Shown here: positions 27,419 to 37,602 of the stretch, in pieces
Position numbering within the stretch: position 1 is the first letter of the stretch
Layout of the letters: each line of letters begins with the position of its first letter
Assembly: GCA_012862575.1 (NCBI GenBank)
Contig: BLSF01000012.1
Span: 558,001 to 622,000, forward strand
Direction of reading: 5' to 3'
From: Parietichytrium sp. I65-24A
Taxonomy: Eukaryota > Sar > Bigyra > Thraustochytrida > Thraustochytriidae
Length of the DNA stretch: 64,000 bases
Notes under the pieces: generated by a model
Seen by the model: the letters and a program-made list of their open reading frames with translations, nothing else
What the model was told of the DNA's origin: nothing
Databases searched by the model: none
Made by a program: the position numbers and the translations under genes

Positions 27419-30400
27419 CTACTTAAAAAGAATAATAAATAGCTGAAGGCACACTACGACTCCGAGAAGAAGGTGTTGCAGCTTTTGCGGGTTTGTGCTT
27501 TGGGTCCAGCACGCAACGTAAAAGTTTGCATCCGAAAGTCTGTTCCACTCAAATGGTTCAGGCTCCACGACCGCGGAGGATTTTGAACGTTGCATTGGTA
27601 GCTCTGGCAGTTTCTCATCAACCGTTGCAATTTCAGGGCGCGGTGAAATACCTCCGTCTGACTGCGAGGAATCTGATAGGATGTCGTGAGCCACTTCGTT
27701 CCAAGCCTCCATGTTCTTCTTGCCGGTCTGTATATTTTCCTTTTCGATCTTGCCTTTCAAAAATGGTACAGACACGGTTTTGAGCCACACAATGCGACAC
27801 GATGCTTGGAAATTGCACCAGTGTTCATCCGGGTGGGCTTTATTTACATTGGCGAGTCCTGTGAGGACATAGCGCGAACGCACAACGAAAGAGTCCGAAT
27901 AGGGGAACCCGCTAAGCGAAGTGTCACAGCAAAGGATGACTGATGAATTGTCACGCACTCGGACGCGCTGGTCTTGGGCGTCAACTCGACAGCCCCACAC
28001 GCGCTGTAGTTGCGTAGATTTGGCCACCTGCTTTCCGAACGGCGTGTTTCCGAGCGGATGGCTGAATGTTACAACTCGAAACAGAACGCTCTCGTCCGGC
28101 CCGGTCTCGCCAGCTTCGTGGATTGGTTTCACTGCGGTGAAACCATCGCGCTGGTGCTGGAGCCATTCCTCCGAGCCATTACTTTGCTGGAAGACAGGAA
28201 AGTCCTGCTCGTAGTCTCCGAGCTTTTCTCCAAGAATCAGTGCAGCGTCTTTCCCTCTCTTCTGAGACAAAACGGGCGGAGATGCCAAGCCCAAGAACAG
28301 CATTCCGGTAAGATTCTCGAGGGAACCTCGAAATGTCTCGGTGCTTAATAATGTGTGGTCAGGTGGAAGCGCGTCTTTTGCCACAGGGGCTGCTTTCCAG
28401 CATTTGCAAGGCTTTGGACCGGGCTTGCTCTTGCACATCTTGCAAGGCATTGAGTACGGCGAACCTTCAACCGAGCTCTGGGCATCCTTAGATACGGGTT
28501 TAGCATTCGTCTCCGTCTCACCGGTAGAAACAATGTCTCGCTCTTCGGAGGAAGGGTCAGCTTTCGCTTCCACAGACTGTATACTGCTTTGCGCCAAAGG
28601 TGAGCCGGCTGTGCTGGACGCTTCCGTATTGTTGGTCTTGGACTGCACCAAGCGCATAAATCCACTGTTGCGTTTCTTCTTCTTGTCCGCTGTCGGAGTG
28701 CCTTCCTTTCCAGCTAAAAGTAGCGTGTTTCCTGTGTACAAATCGCCCATTCGCGGATCGAGTGGTCTCCACCGATCGTCTGCTTCGTTCTCAAGGGTTT
28801 TCCCCTTTTGCTGAGATGCAAGGCTTGTGATCTTGTCATAGCACCGATCTCTAAAGAACAGGGAGGTGAAGTAGAGCTCAGTTTGGTTCTGATCGTCAGC
28901 CGTAGGTCGCAGATGCACCACGAGCGAATTAGCGACCAGCCCCCAAGCCGATGCAGCCTTTGAGACTGTCTCCACATCAGCTAGAGGAACAACGACCTTG
29001 CAACTGCCAAACATGGGCTGGTAGACCCCGAGTGTGGAAAAGCAAAGGAAACGCTGCGTGCACACCAATCGACCCTGCTGTGGAACTTTGCCAGGAAGAT
29101 AAGCGCAAGAAAAGGAAGCCACCATGACTTCTTCTGGAGGCAGGTGAAATCCATGCAAATCGTCCAGGGAAGCGGTGCGGGCCAATGACTTTCTGCTTGA
29201 CATGACCGGGGAAGGCTCATCTAGAATGTCTTCGTCATCCTCCGAGTCGACAAGATTTGCGTCATGGCCGTCTGGGCCGTCCTTTGTGGGTAGCGGACCG
29301 ATGATTACGGGCTGCTCAGTGTTCGGTACTGGAGACGGCTTGGACTCGAGGAAATACTGAATATCCTTTTGGGTGTCGATGCTAGAGAGCTCGGCCATCC
29401 ATTTGTTTTGAAGTTGGCGGATTGTGGTGATGTACTCAGCAGCTCCGTGCACCACCAGCTCAAGGGTGCTTTTGAGTTCCCGAAGGCGGTTGACGTGTGC
29501 GGATACAAAACCAGATACCGTGCCGGCGATCTGTACCGCATAAGCCTTGATTTGCGACTCTAGTCTCTCTGTTGTTGCCTGCAAGTCCAACTTGAAAGCG
29601 TCTCGTTGCTCTGTAGCGAGCTGGACGTTCAAAGCCGCCTTTGCTAGCTTATCCTCGGCCTCTGCCAACTGGTCTTCGATAGGCTGGCTCGAGAGTCCGA
29701 AAAAGCGCTGAACAACGTTTCCGCCAGAGGTTCTACCTCCTTGGCCGGCGGTGGTGGGGGCACTTCCTTCCCCCTCCGAGCTACCGCCGTCAAAGGATTT
29801 GCGTGGCTTCGGCAGAACTCCATCTTCTTGGCCATTTGTCTCACCCTCTGTCACTTCGCTTTGGGCGGTGGTCGCAGCGCTGGTTCCTCCTCCTCCTCCT
29901 CCTCCTCCTCCAGCACGCTGAGCGGCTTTCTGCGCGGCCTTCTCTTTTTTGGCCTTGATGTCTGCAACGTCAGCCTCAGCTCGTTCCACCGCCAGCTCGG
30001 CGCGATGCAAGGATTCCTCACTCGAATCAAGTCTCGACCGTACATCCTTGAGATTCGTCGCAACGAGTTGAAGTTCTTTCTGGGCGGCGCTCCGAGCGGC
30101 AAGAACCTGTTGCTTGGCTCGGTCATGCATGCTCGCCAACTGGGAGAACTTATTTGCATGAGCAGTCATCTTGGAGCTGAGATCGGCCAAGACCATGGAG
30201 CTTTGCTTCATTATCACCATGAACATCCTCCACGCGCGGCGCTCCGTTTCCTTGGTCTGGTCTTCAGAGTATACATCAGAGAACTCGCAACTAACCCGCA
30301 GGTGGCTCAGGGGCAGCTTGGACGCCAGGGCGTCGAGGTCTTTCCCTCTCTGCTCGAACGCTGCGGCAAGCTCGGACGCGATGCCATGCGCGACCTGGCA

Positions 30401-31582
30401 CAGCGTCGACGAGTTGTGGCAAATGCTTACGACCGCGTCCACGCTGGCGGACGCCGCGTCGGGTTCCGCCGAGCCTAGCACCTCGTACACCTTGCCTGCG
30501 AGAGTGGCTCCGATCAATTCGGACGACCTGGCCTTGACCACCGCCTTGGGTCTGCTGCTGGCACTCGAACTCCCCTGTTTGCTGTTCGCGTCGCGGCTGA
30601 TCTGCGATTGCACACCGCCCTCCTCCTTCGTTTCTTCCAAAGAGCTTGACGACGGGGCATGGGCTCGCTCCTCCTCCTCCTGCTGACGCCGCTTGTTGCG
30701 CTGGTCGTGCAGCAGCGCCTCAGGATCCTCTTTCAGAATCTGCGCCACCTCCAGCCGCGCCTCCATCTCCGTGTCAATCGCGTCCACGATGGACTCGAGC
30801 GCCGTCACCACTTCGTCGTTAAAGTCCAGCACCTCACGGTTCGCATCCAGAATCACCGCCACGCTCTTGCGCAACACCTGGTCCCTGCGCACCCACGCCG
30901 CGTGCACCCTCGCGAGGAACCCTTTCAGCGCTGTCTTCTGCGCCCGTACCTGCCGCTCGTATGCAGCCTCCTCCTCGTCGCCTCCCTGTGCGGCGCCATG
31001 GCTTTGTCCGTGAATGTGCTGCCCCGCATTCTGGGTCTGCTGCTGCTGCTGCTGCTGCTGTGCTTTGACCATGGCCGTGCGCAGCGCCTGTGCCTCCTTC
31101 TGGACGGCCACCTGATCCGCCACGGCTGTCTCGAGATCCTTCTTGACGTCCTTCGCCACGGCGGCCAGCGGTCCTGTCAACTCCGCAACGCAGCATTGAT
31201 GCAAGCCCAAGTGATGCTTTCCCAGCCCTTGAAACGATCCCACCACCGCCGCCAGCGCGGAGACCAGACCGCTGGCCCCGCGGAGAGAGTTGAGCTCGTT
31301 GGCGCTCACGACGATGCGGTCCAGCGCGGAACCGTACGCTTGTTCGGCGGCGGCCCATTTCCCCAGCACGCTGCCCACGTCTGCGAGCTCGTGCAGCTTT
31401 TGCAACGCTTGTCTCCGAGCTCGCTCGCCACCGGATGGGAACAGCGCTGCAACGAATGCACGCTCCTGCTGCGAGCTGTGGCTCTGCCCGCGCCTCGTCA
31501 GCGAACGATCCGCAGTTCCTCCGGTTCCTCCGGTTCCTCCGGTTCCTCCAGTTCCTCCGCTTCCTGCTGCCTTGTCGCCCAT
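27419..31582 (-). CDS. BAR/GRAM/VASt membrane-anchored sterol-transfer protein (Lam/Aster-like)
   Basis: A 1387-aa protein from ATG 31580-31582. A Gly-Gly-Thr repeat N-terminus precedes a helical BAR-like region (about 40-285, with a poly-Gln loop near 174-182). A second helical region follows (about 375-735, split by a Gly-rich linker at 557-635). A GRAM domain is at about 812-922 (EEVMVASFSCAYLPGKVPQQ; RFLCFST). A Cys cluster (CKMCKSKPGPKPCKCW) lies at about 1047-1062. A VASt/StART-like domain is at about 1074-1300 (LSTETFRGSLENLTGMLF; CDTSLSGFPYSDSFVV). A C-terminal membrane helix ends in LLLGVVVCLQLFIILFK. This order matches the yeast Sip3/Ysp1 (Lam3/Lam1) class, which sits in the ER at plasma-membrane contacts and moves sterols. 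Intronless. Convergent with PUS1, 256 bp apart. Confidence 0.85.
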   Translation of the reverse strand: MGDKAAGSGGTGGTGGTGGTGGTADRSLTRRGQSHSSQQERAFVAALFPSGGERARRQALQKLHELADVGSVLGKWAAAEQAYGSALDRIVVSANELNSLRGASGLVSALAAVVGSFQGLGKHHLGLHQCCVAELTGPLAAVAKDVKKDLETAVADQVAVQKEAQALRTAMVKAQQQQQQQQTQNAGQHIHGQSHGAAQGGDEEEAAYERQVRAQKTALKGFLARVHAAWVRRDQVLRKSVAVILDANREVLDFNDEVVTALESIVDAIDTEMEARLEVAQILKEDPEALLHDQRNKRRQQEEEERAHAPSSSSLEETKEEGGVQSQISRDANSKQGSSSASSRPKAVVKARSSELIGATLAGKVYEVLGSAEPDAASASVDAVVSICHNSSTLCQVAHGIASELAAAFEQRGKDLDALASKLPLSHLRVSCEFSDVYSEDQTKETERRAWRMFMVIMKQSSMVLADLSSKMTAHANKFSQLASMHDRAKQQVLAARSAAQKELQLVATNLKDVRSRLDSSEESLHRAELAVERAEADVADIKAKKEKAAQKAAQRAGGGGGGGGGTSAATTAQSEVTEGETNGQEDGVLPKPRKSFDGGSSEGEGSAPTTAGQGGRTSGGNVVQRFFGLSSQPIEDQLAEAEDKLAKAALNVQLATEQRDAFKLDLQATTERLESQIKAYAVQIAGTVSGFVSAHVNRLRELKSTLELVVHGAAEYITTIRQLQNKWMAELSSIDTQKDIQYFLESKPSPVPNTEQPVIIGPLPTKDGPDGHDANLVDSEDDEDILDEPSPVMSSRKSLARTASLDDLHGFHLPPEEVMVASFSCAYLPGKVPQQGRLVCTQRFLCFSTLGVYQPMFGSCKVVVPLADVETVSKAASAWGLVANSLVVHLRPTADDQNQTELYFTSLFFRDRCYDKITSLASQQKGKTLENEADDRWRPLDPRMGDLYTGNTLLLAGKEGTPTADKKKKRNSGFMRLVQSKTNNTEASSTAGSPLAQSSIQSVEAKADPSSEERDIVSTGETETNAKPVSKDAQSSVEGSPYSMPCKMCKSKPGPKPCKCWKAAPVAKDALPPDHTLLSTETFRGSLENLTGMLFLGLASPPVLSQKRGKDAALILGEKLGDYEQDFPVFQQSNGSEEWLQHQRDGFTAVKPIHEAGETGPDESVLFRVVTFSHPLGNTPFGKQVAKSTQLQRVWGCRVDAQDQRVRVRDNSSVILCCDTSLSGFPYSDSFVVRSRYVLTGLANVNKAHPDEHWCNFQASCRIVWLKTVSVPFLKGKIEKENIQTGKKNMEAWNEVAHDILSDSSQSDGGISPRPEIATVDEKLPELPMQRSKSSAVVEPEPFEWNRLSDANFYVACWTQSTNPQKLQHLLLGVVVCLQLFIILFK
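31026..31060. repeat. CTG/CAG trinucleotide repeat encoding poly-Gln
   Basis: About eight GCT/CTG units on the plus strand encode a poly-Gln stretch in the minus-strand BAR/GRAM/VASt gene, in a loop of the first helical region. Confidence 0.85.
31514..31561. repeat. 9-bp tandem repeat (GGTTCCTCC) encoding Gly-Gly-Thr
   Basis: Five copies of a 9-bp unit near the 5' end of the BAR/GRAM/VASt gene. They encode the GGTGGTGGT run at residues 9-23, just after the start codon. Confidence 0.9.
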
Positions 31583-32971
31583 GTCTCCGAGGCCAAGTAT
31601 CTGCGAGCGTATATGTGTGTATGTATGTGTGTATGTATGGAGCTGGTCGGGCTGGTGGAGCTCTTGCCAGGGCGGCGCGTTATTCAGCGAAGATTTCTTC
31701 GCGCTGCTCGCAGGTTGCTGGGTTGCCTTCGTGGCGCGGATGTGCGCCGGTATATGTGTATTTTATGTATATTGGAATGGAGAGGGAGAGAGTGTTTGTG
31801 AGTGAGCAACAAATTTATTGAGTCGGGCGACTGAACTCAAGCTTCCCGGAAACTTGAACTTTTGAAAGTTTGAATGTTTGAATTTTGAAAAGGGTCCGCG
31901 CGGCTGAGTCCCTGCCTCGAGCGCGTGGTCCGCGGACAGTCCTTCTCCGCAGTGTGGCCAACCTGCGCAGCACCTCTCACGCTGAGTTCGGAACCCTGAT
32001 CCCGGACACTCCACGAGCCCGGTTCCAGCTATTCCAGCGGGTTCCTCTTGTTCCTCGCCCTGATCGGTCACTGTACGCGCGGACCTTGTGCGAGGACAGC
32101 GCAAAACACCGCTCCTGTGGGGCGCGGGAGGAGGAAGGAGGAAGGAGGAAGGAGGAGTGTTCAGTCATCGCCGACTCTAGTAATTTCCGTTGGAGCTCCT
32201 ACTAGGACGTATAGGGGTTTGTAGTAGGGAATCCTTAGGGATCGCTTCCTCCTGAATCAGAAAGATATTTCGTGAGTACAAACTACTACGTGGGTGGTAG
32301 AAGTATGTACAGTAAACGTTCTTAGTGATTCCTATAATTTACCAAGTATTGCTCTATGCGATTTAGGAATGGCGTAACTAGTATGAAAGGAGTTGTGTTT
32401 CAGCTTCAAAGGTAGTAGTTTACTAGCCGGGCGTTGGAAAGTTGTGTAGGGCTTGCTTAAGAAATGCTAAGTGTTCCTACATTTCTTAAGAATGCAATAG
32501 TATTGTAAGTCACCCATTTTTTGCAGGTGTTTTTTCTTTGGTGTTTTTGAACCGATTTCGAGGGTCAAAAGAGAAAGAAAGAAGCAAAGCAATTCGTAGT
32601 TTCCTTTTGCTTTGGATGTGCTCAAGGATTATGTGTCCGGATAGTTGGAAAGCGCAGATATTGCCACAGTCGAGTGGAGAGGCGTGGAAGTATGCCAAAT
32701 CGCGGTGCCTGAATCAAACACCTATCTAAATATTTCATGTTCAACACTTCGCACTCCTTTCGTCGCATACGCGTGCCTCGACTAAGATAGTCTTTTCGCT
32801 GCTTGGAATTTATGAAAAGCCATGATCAAGATCCAGAGTTCAGAGAAAAAGAATGGACACCTCCCACTGGTGTGTTGAACGGATGAAGCGAGCTTTGCTA
32901 ATTGGGATGGACCTTGGAAATTCGTAATTCTTCTTTGCATTCATTTCAAGAGAAAAAAAATAGTAAACGCC
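31583..32971. other. Spacer between the sterol-transfer gene and the peroxiredoxin gene
   Basis: About 1.4 kb, with no supported gene on either strand. It starts with a TATGTGTG microsatellite (31610-31640), then a GGAGGAA run (32130-32155). AT-rich sequence with CTAG/GTAC palindromes lies at 32200-32500. The short open frames here begin at non-ATG codons or have poor composition. Confidence 0.45.
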
Positions 32972-33935
32972 TCACTTCGAAGGATCCGGGGTGTTGCGAA
33001 GATACTTCTTTCCGGACGGTACATCGACAGTATGGACGCCTTTTGGGAAGAGCTGTGTGGCCTGCTCGTCAGAGAGAGATGGCAGCACCATGCAGTTCTG
33101 GCCGGACTGCCAGTTGGCAGGTGTCGCGACTTTCTTGGTGGCTGTAAGCTGCAGCGAATCGAGCACGCGGACAATTTCGTCAAAGTTTCGGCCAGTCGTT
33201 GCAGGATAGAGCAGCGAAAGAGCGAGCTTCTTGTCGGGATTGATGATGAACACAGCGCGCGCACTCATTGGCAGGCCTTGTGAATTGGTTTCTGCTGGGT
33301 CCAACATACCAAGCTCGGTGGCCAATTTGCGGTCCGGATCGGCGATGATTGGGTAAGGAAGGTCCTCTCCGGACAGCCCTTGCGAGGCAATGATGTCCTT
33401 AATCCAGCCTTTGTGCTAAACGCCGTGAAGTCCACCGAGTCAGTCGTGATTTTTCACCGGATGAGAGTTGCAAAAGAACATCCATCACTTACAGATTCCA
33501 CATCGTTGCAGGAAAGTGCAGCAAGAACACAGTCCCGCTTTTGGAACTCCTCCGCGTACTTGGCAACCGTGCCAAGCTCAGTGGTGCACACCGGGGTGTA
33601 GTCTTGGGTGCGCAGGACGGGTCAAAGTCAGCGATTGTGAGGAGAGGCGACATTGAAACGCCACAGGAGCTCCGAAAGGTCACTTACCAGCAGGATGCGA
33701 GAAGAGTATGGCCCATTTGCTACATCACCATGCCCGAGAGCAATATACACCACAGAGTCAGTTTACCGCCGCGCACGACCGCCTCTCCACCCTCCCGTAC
33801 CTCGGCCTCCGCCCGCCCTTACTTATTGATGTAGTCGTGCCATTTGATGCTGCCTTGGGAGGTCTCCGCCGAAAAGTTGATAAACTTGTCGCCTAGCTTT
33901 GGCGGCCCGCCAACTTTTGATTCTGCGCTGCCCAT
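32972..33935 (-). CDS. PRDX6: 1-Cys peroxiredoxin (PRDX6-like), four exons
   Basis: Exons, in transcription order, are 33935-33823, 33719-33688 (only 32 nt), 33602-33493 and 33415-32972. They join in frame to 232 aa, close to the 224 of human PRDX6. Introns are 103, 85 and 77 nt, with GTAAG donors, AG acceptors and a CTGAC motif upstream of each acceptor. The peroxidatic cysteine lies in HPADYTPVCTTELG (C54, across the exon 2/3 junction). LAALSCNDVESHKGWIKDI crosses the exon 3/4 junction, and RAVFIINPDKKL and the 1-Cys C-terminal domain (TPANWQSGQNCMVLP) follow. The enzyme reduces H2O2 and lipid hydroperoxides. No targeting signal is obvious. It is the most intron-rich gene in the window. Product and exon model are both well supported because each junction restores conserved sequence. 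Confidence 0.95.
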
Positions 33936-34417
33936 CTTCTTGCTGCGGCGACTTGTGACTTATCACTTATGACTTGCGACTTGTGAGCGACCCGTGACCG
34001 GTGTAACTGTGCTCGCACTTGACTCTCTCTCTCTCTCTCTTTCTCTCCAATCTTTGGAAAGATAGCCACTTAAGGTACCTTACTCTGTACACAGTACTTT
34101 TCACTATGAATCTCGTTTCTATCTTTCCCTTGTTCATTTTCTTTTTCAAGAATTTTGATGATTGAAAGCGAAGAGATGGAGTCGCCAGAGTGTAAGTGAA
34201 AGGTAACTTGAACGTGAACGTAAACGTAAAAGGGAACGTGAAAGTGAAAGTGAGCTTTTTGTTGCATATGATTCTATATTGCTCGCTTTCGGAACTCTAC
34301 CGTGACCGGACGGCGAGTTGTCGTGCATGGTACATTTACTGTTAGTTGGGTTCTCGCGCGTGTTGTGCTTTGATACATCCAATGATCACTGTGAATTCGG
34401 GTCCTTTACAACGCGAG
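33936..34417. other. Spacer upstream of peroxiredoxin
   Basis: No gene seen. It carries a (TGACTTGCGACTTGTGA)-type imperfect direct repeat at about 33953-33988, a CT microsatellite at 34022-34044, an AACGTGAA-type repeat (34208-34252) and GGTACC/GTACAC palindromes near 34075-34100. It should hold the promoter of peroxiredoxin and the 3' UTR of the RGS gene. Confidence 0.45.
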
Positions 34418-35770
34418 CTAATGCAAGGCCACCTCGAGAGAGAGTTGCTTTTTCATGGTAGGGTGTCCAGATTCGCAACTCTGAAAGAGAAATGGTCGCA
34501 GAAAATGGAGCTGAAGATAGCTGTACACCTCAAGTTTTGCGTCCACAAAGAGGTGCTTTGGGCAAGTTTTGGAGCCTACCAATCTGGCCTGGGTGCTCTT
34601 GGAGAGCATGATTTTGCATGGAGCCTCATCAACGACGAATCTGGAAATGATCTTCTTGGCTTCCGACTCCCTCCAGCGCTTGTCTGGGGCGTTCTCATAC
34701 ATTTCCACGCACTCGTAAAAGAATAAGGCCTCCGGACTGTGGCTTGCTTTGACAAAGCTGGAGAAGGCCTCTCGCTGGTGCGGATCCTGCAAGATATCCT
34801 TCAGCTGGATACGGTCAATCACTTCGCTTCCAGCGGCAGGGTTCGAAAGTTCCTTGTCGCCAATCGGCTTACCGATTTCCATATCCTCATCTTCCATTTC
34901 CACCTCGGTCAGTTGCGTTTTGCGCATCCAAACGATGGCCAAAGCCACAAGCACCCAGGTAAGTAGCAAACAAAGAATGACGGCAATCTTGAAATACGAA
35001 AAGTACAATCCACTGTCACACACACAACTTTCCGAACCCTGATCACAAGTCTCTGGATCGAAATCAAGTGCTACGGCAGAGTTGATGTAGCTGACGTAGT
35101 TGCTCTCTTCTGCTCGGGCCTCAGCAACTTCGATCTCGTCGTCTGAGGAATCGAAATCATTGAATGTAAACACGATTCCATCGATGAAGAGGTCCTCATC
35201 CGACCCAACAGAGGCTTCTGCTGCGACGAAATAACCGTAGTCATCGCGATGGATCGCGAAAACAGTCACAGGGACGGAGGTACACCAAGTTGATTCAGCA
35301 GACTTCTCCAGCTGGACTACACTGTTCCCATTTTCCACCACAAGCTCCAAACCGCTCTTCTGAGCGAGGTATCGAAACGATACGCTCAACTGGCGAGAGG
35401 TGTCAACAACCTTTGGATTAATTTCCCATTCGGTGACTAGCTTCCCCTCACTTCGTGAATAGGTCTGACGCCTCGACCAGACAGCTACCTGCTCGGCTGT
35501 TGAGTCTGCCTTTCCCATTTGCGTCAGAGTGTTGAAGCCGGTTCTTGACGAGCACGTCTCGCGGAGTTTCCACAAATAGTCATGCTCGTTCTGTACGCAC
35601 TGCTGTCCCACGGTAGATGTCCCGTTGTCCGAGTCGAGCGCTGCGCACACGCTCTCTGTAAACGCGTCTTCCACATTGTCGAGCGCAACCGCACACCTCT
35701 CCAAACCCAATGTAAATGTCCACGTCCCGAGGAACGCGAGCGCCACGCCTTTCAAGCGACTTGGTCGCAT
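34418..35770 (-). CDS. Single-pass membrane protein with a cytosolic RGS domain
   Basis: A 450-aa protein starting at ATG 35768-35770. The open frame extends upstream without another ATG. A signal peptide (MRPSRLKGVALAFLGTWTFTLGL) leads an extracellular region of about 230 residues with several Cys and a Cys-rich end (CDQGSESCVCDSG). One membrane helix lies at about 260-283 (FKIAVILCLLLTWVLVALAI). After an acidic stretch comes an RGS domain at about 322-435 (LKDILQDPHQREAFSSFVKASHSPEALFFYECVEMY...). RGS domains speed GTP hydrolysis by G-alpha. Coupling to a non-7TM receptor shell is uncommon; in stramenopiles and plants the known membrane RGS proteins have seven helices. The ectodomain is not recognised. 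Intronless. Confidence 0.8.
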   Translation of the reverse strand: MRPSRLKGVALAFLGTWTFTLGLERCAVALDNVEDAFTESVCAALDSDNGTSTVGQQCVQNEHDYLWKLRETCSSRTGFNTLTQMGKADSTAEQVAVWSRRQTYSRSEGKLVTEWEINPKVVDTSRQLSVSFRYLAQKSGLELVVENGNSVVQLEKSAESTWCTSVPVTVFAIHRDDYGYFVAAEASVGSDEDLFIDGIVFTFNDFDSSDDEIEVAEARAEESNYVSYINSAVALDFDPETCDQGSESCVCDSGLYFSYFKIAVILCLLLTWVLVALAIVWMRKTQLTEVEMEDEDMEIGKPIGDKELSNPAAGSEVIDRIQLKDILQDPHQREAFSSFVKASHSPEALFFYECVEMYENAPDKRWRESEAKKIISRFVVDEAPCKIMLSKSTQARLVGSKTCPKHLFVDAKLEVYSYLQLHFLRPFLFQSCESGHPTMKKQLSLEVALH

Positions 35771-37602
35771 TTTCCTGACACGCCTCTTCGCCGATTCTCG
35801 AAGGACCTGACCGTGATTCGAGCTCTGCACTTTGCGAGACGGGCCCGGTACTCTCGTCAAGCTTGCGACACTTGTGTGCGTTCTCGATCTACACTAAATC
35901 TCACTGCTTGTCAACGGGGACTAGGGCTGATGTCCAGGAATAACTGTTTGGAGCTACAGAATGGACATCAGATGCGCGCCAAGCCGAGTGTAATTCTCCC
36001 TTGGTCAATTAGTGTGTCGGGGCCACCCTAACGTTCGAATTTGCGCTCCGCGCTGCACTCGTTTAAACCCAACTTGAGCCAATGGAGCGCATTCGAAGAG
36101 CTGCTTTTCACAAACTGTGCTCACGCGTCCTGCTCATCCTTCTTCGATCTGCAGCCTTCTTCTGCACTCATGCCAGTCGCCAACGCCATCTCCAAGACGG
36201 CTCCCATTCCATCGTTCTCATCCATGCATGTGATTAGGATAATTTTTCCAAAGTCGATTTTGCAAAAATCAAAGTCATACAAATCTCAAGGCTTCGTACG
36301 GATCTCTAAACCGATTGCAAGGCTTGCGCCACCTGAGACAGCTTCATTTCACGCTACGAACCCATTTCTCCCACTCACTGTCAATGTAGTCAATATGTCC
36401 AATTTCGTTTGCACTGCTTTGCACTGGCTTGGGTTTTACCCTTATCTGCACTACCAGTACATCATATCCCTCCTTAAGCTGTACCTACGTCTGCCTACCT
36501 CCATTTTTCCGACGCGGACTGGGCGGGAGGGTGCCTACCTCCGCGCTGTTTCAACCCTATCCTTTCCGGTAGTAATGACACTATCCAATATTAGCATCCT
36601 AGCCACCTTTAACAAAGACATGATTGGTATTAGCTAGCTCCTATATAGCACTTATTGGTAGCTAGCTCCTGCAGAATTCAGAATTCAGATTTTCTCAGAG
36701 CTGGAATGAGTTGGAAAACGTGGATTGGACAATTTGGAGCTTTTATGTTCAAAGGAGATAAATAAGTTTTCAGAGGCGTTTCTTCAAAGGCGAAATGACT
36801 GGCATGTGATATGAGGCAGAAGAGCGTTAGACGTGATGCGAAAGAGCACGTTGCATTGCCCCGGGGCCATGGGCAGTTAGTTCCGTTCGAAGAAGGTTTC
36901 AGATCCCAAGAAACCGTCGCCGTCAATGAATACTAACGTCATTCACCTCCAGACTTCGAGCAGGTTTGCGAACAGCAAGATGCACTGAGTTTGCCACTTG
37001 CCGCGCCGGCGGCTTCTGATCAAGGCATTCATTCGTCTATGAACTGTGTCTCGGAGTGTTGTCTTCGGGAAAGTTGGAATCGAGCTTCACATCAGATGTA
37101 ACACGAAGAACACAAAGTCAGTGTAGGATTTCGCCTTCCTCTTTGCGGTTGCGGGCATCCAACTCTCAATGCTCGCAGCTGACCACGCTCACTCAGGCCG
37201 ACCATCATCCGGCCCGTCGCAACTCGATGGACCTTGGCCGGCCGGGCAACCTCCTCGAACGCTGCAATTTCATTTATACTTTGTATAAAAAAACCGCGAT
37301 GTGATGCGCTCAAACTTGGCGCCACTGCAAACTCCGTGTGTCCGTCTCTTATCATTCACGACGATCGCCGTCATAATTCACTCGTCCTATTCTCCAGTGT
37401 CATCTTGTACATCATCCATCCTCTTTTACCACCAACTTGGCTTCAGTGTCCGGTGTCCAGTGTCTCAGCTTCCGGCGTCCCTCCACTACGGACTGCGCGT
37501 ACCCTCCCACTGTCCCCACTGTCCTCGCTGTCCCAACGTCCCAACGTCCTCGGCACAGCGGACGGAGAGAAAGAACGAAAAGGAAAGAGACGGAAAGAGA
37601 GG
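35771..37602. other. Divergent promoter spacer (RGS gene / ALF4-like gene)
   Basis: About 1.8 kb. An open frame of 198 codons at 36041-36637 starts with TTG, has no family resemblance and is not called. GAATTCAGAATTCAGA repeats occur at 36673-36690 and TAGCTAGCTCC repeats at 36632-36668. Otherwise I see no feature. Confidence 0.45.

Noticed and set aside
29741-31801. Long plus-strand open frames opposite the BAR/GRAM/VASt gene (up to about 380 codons)
   Set aside because: Mirror frames of a GC-biased long coding region; they have no domain resemblance and the minus strand carries clear domains.
36041-36637. 198-codon open frame on the plus strand in the RGS/ALF4 spacer
   Set aside because: Begins with TTG, has no family resemblance, and its composition fits unselected spacer sequence.
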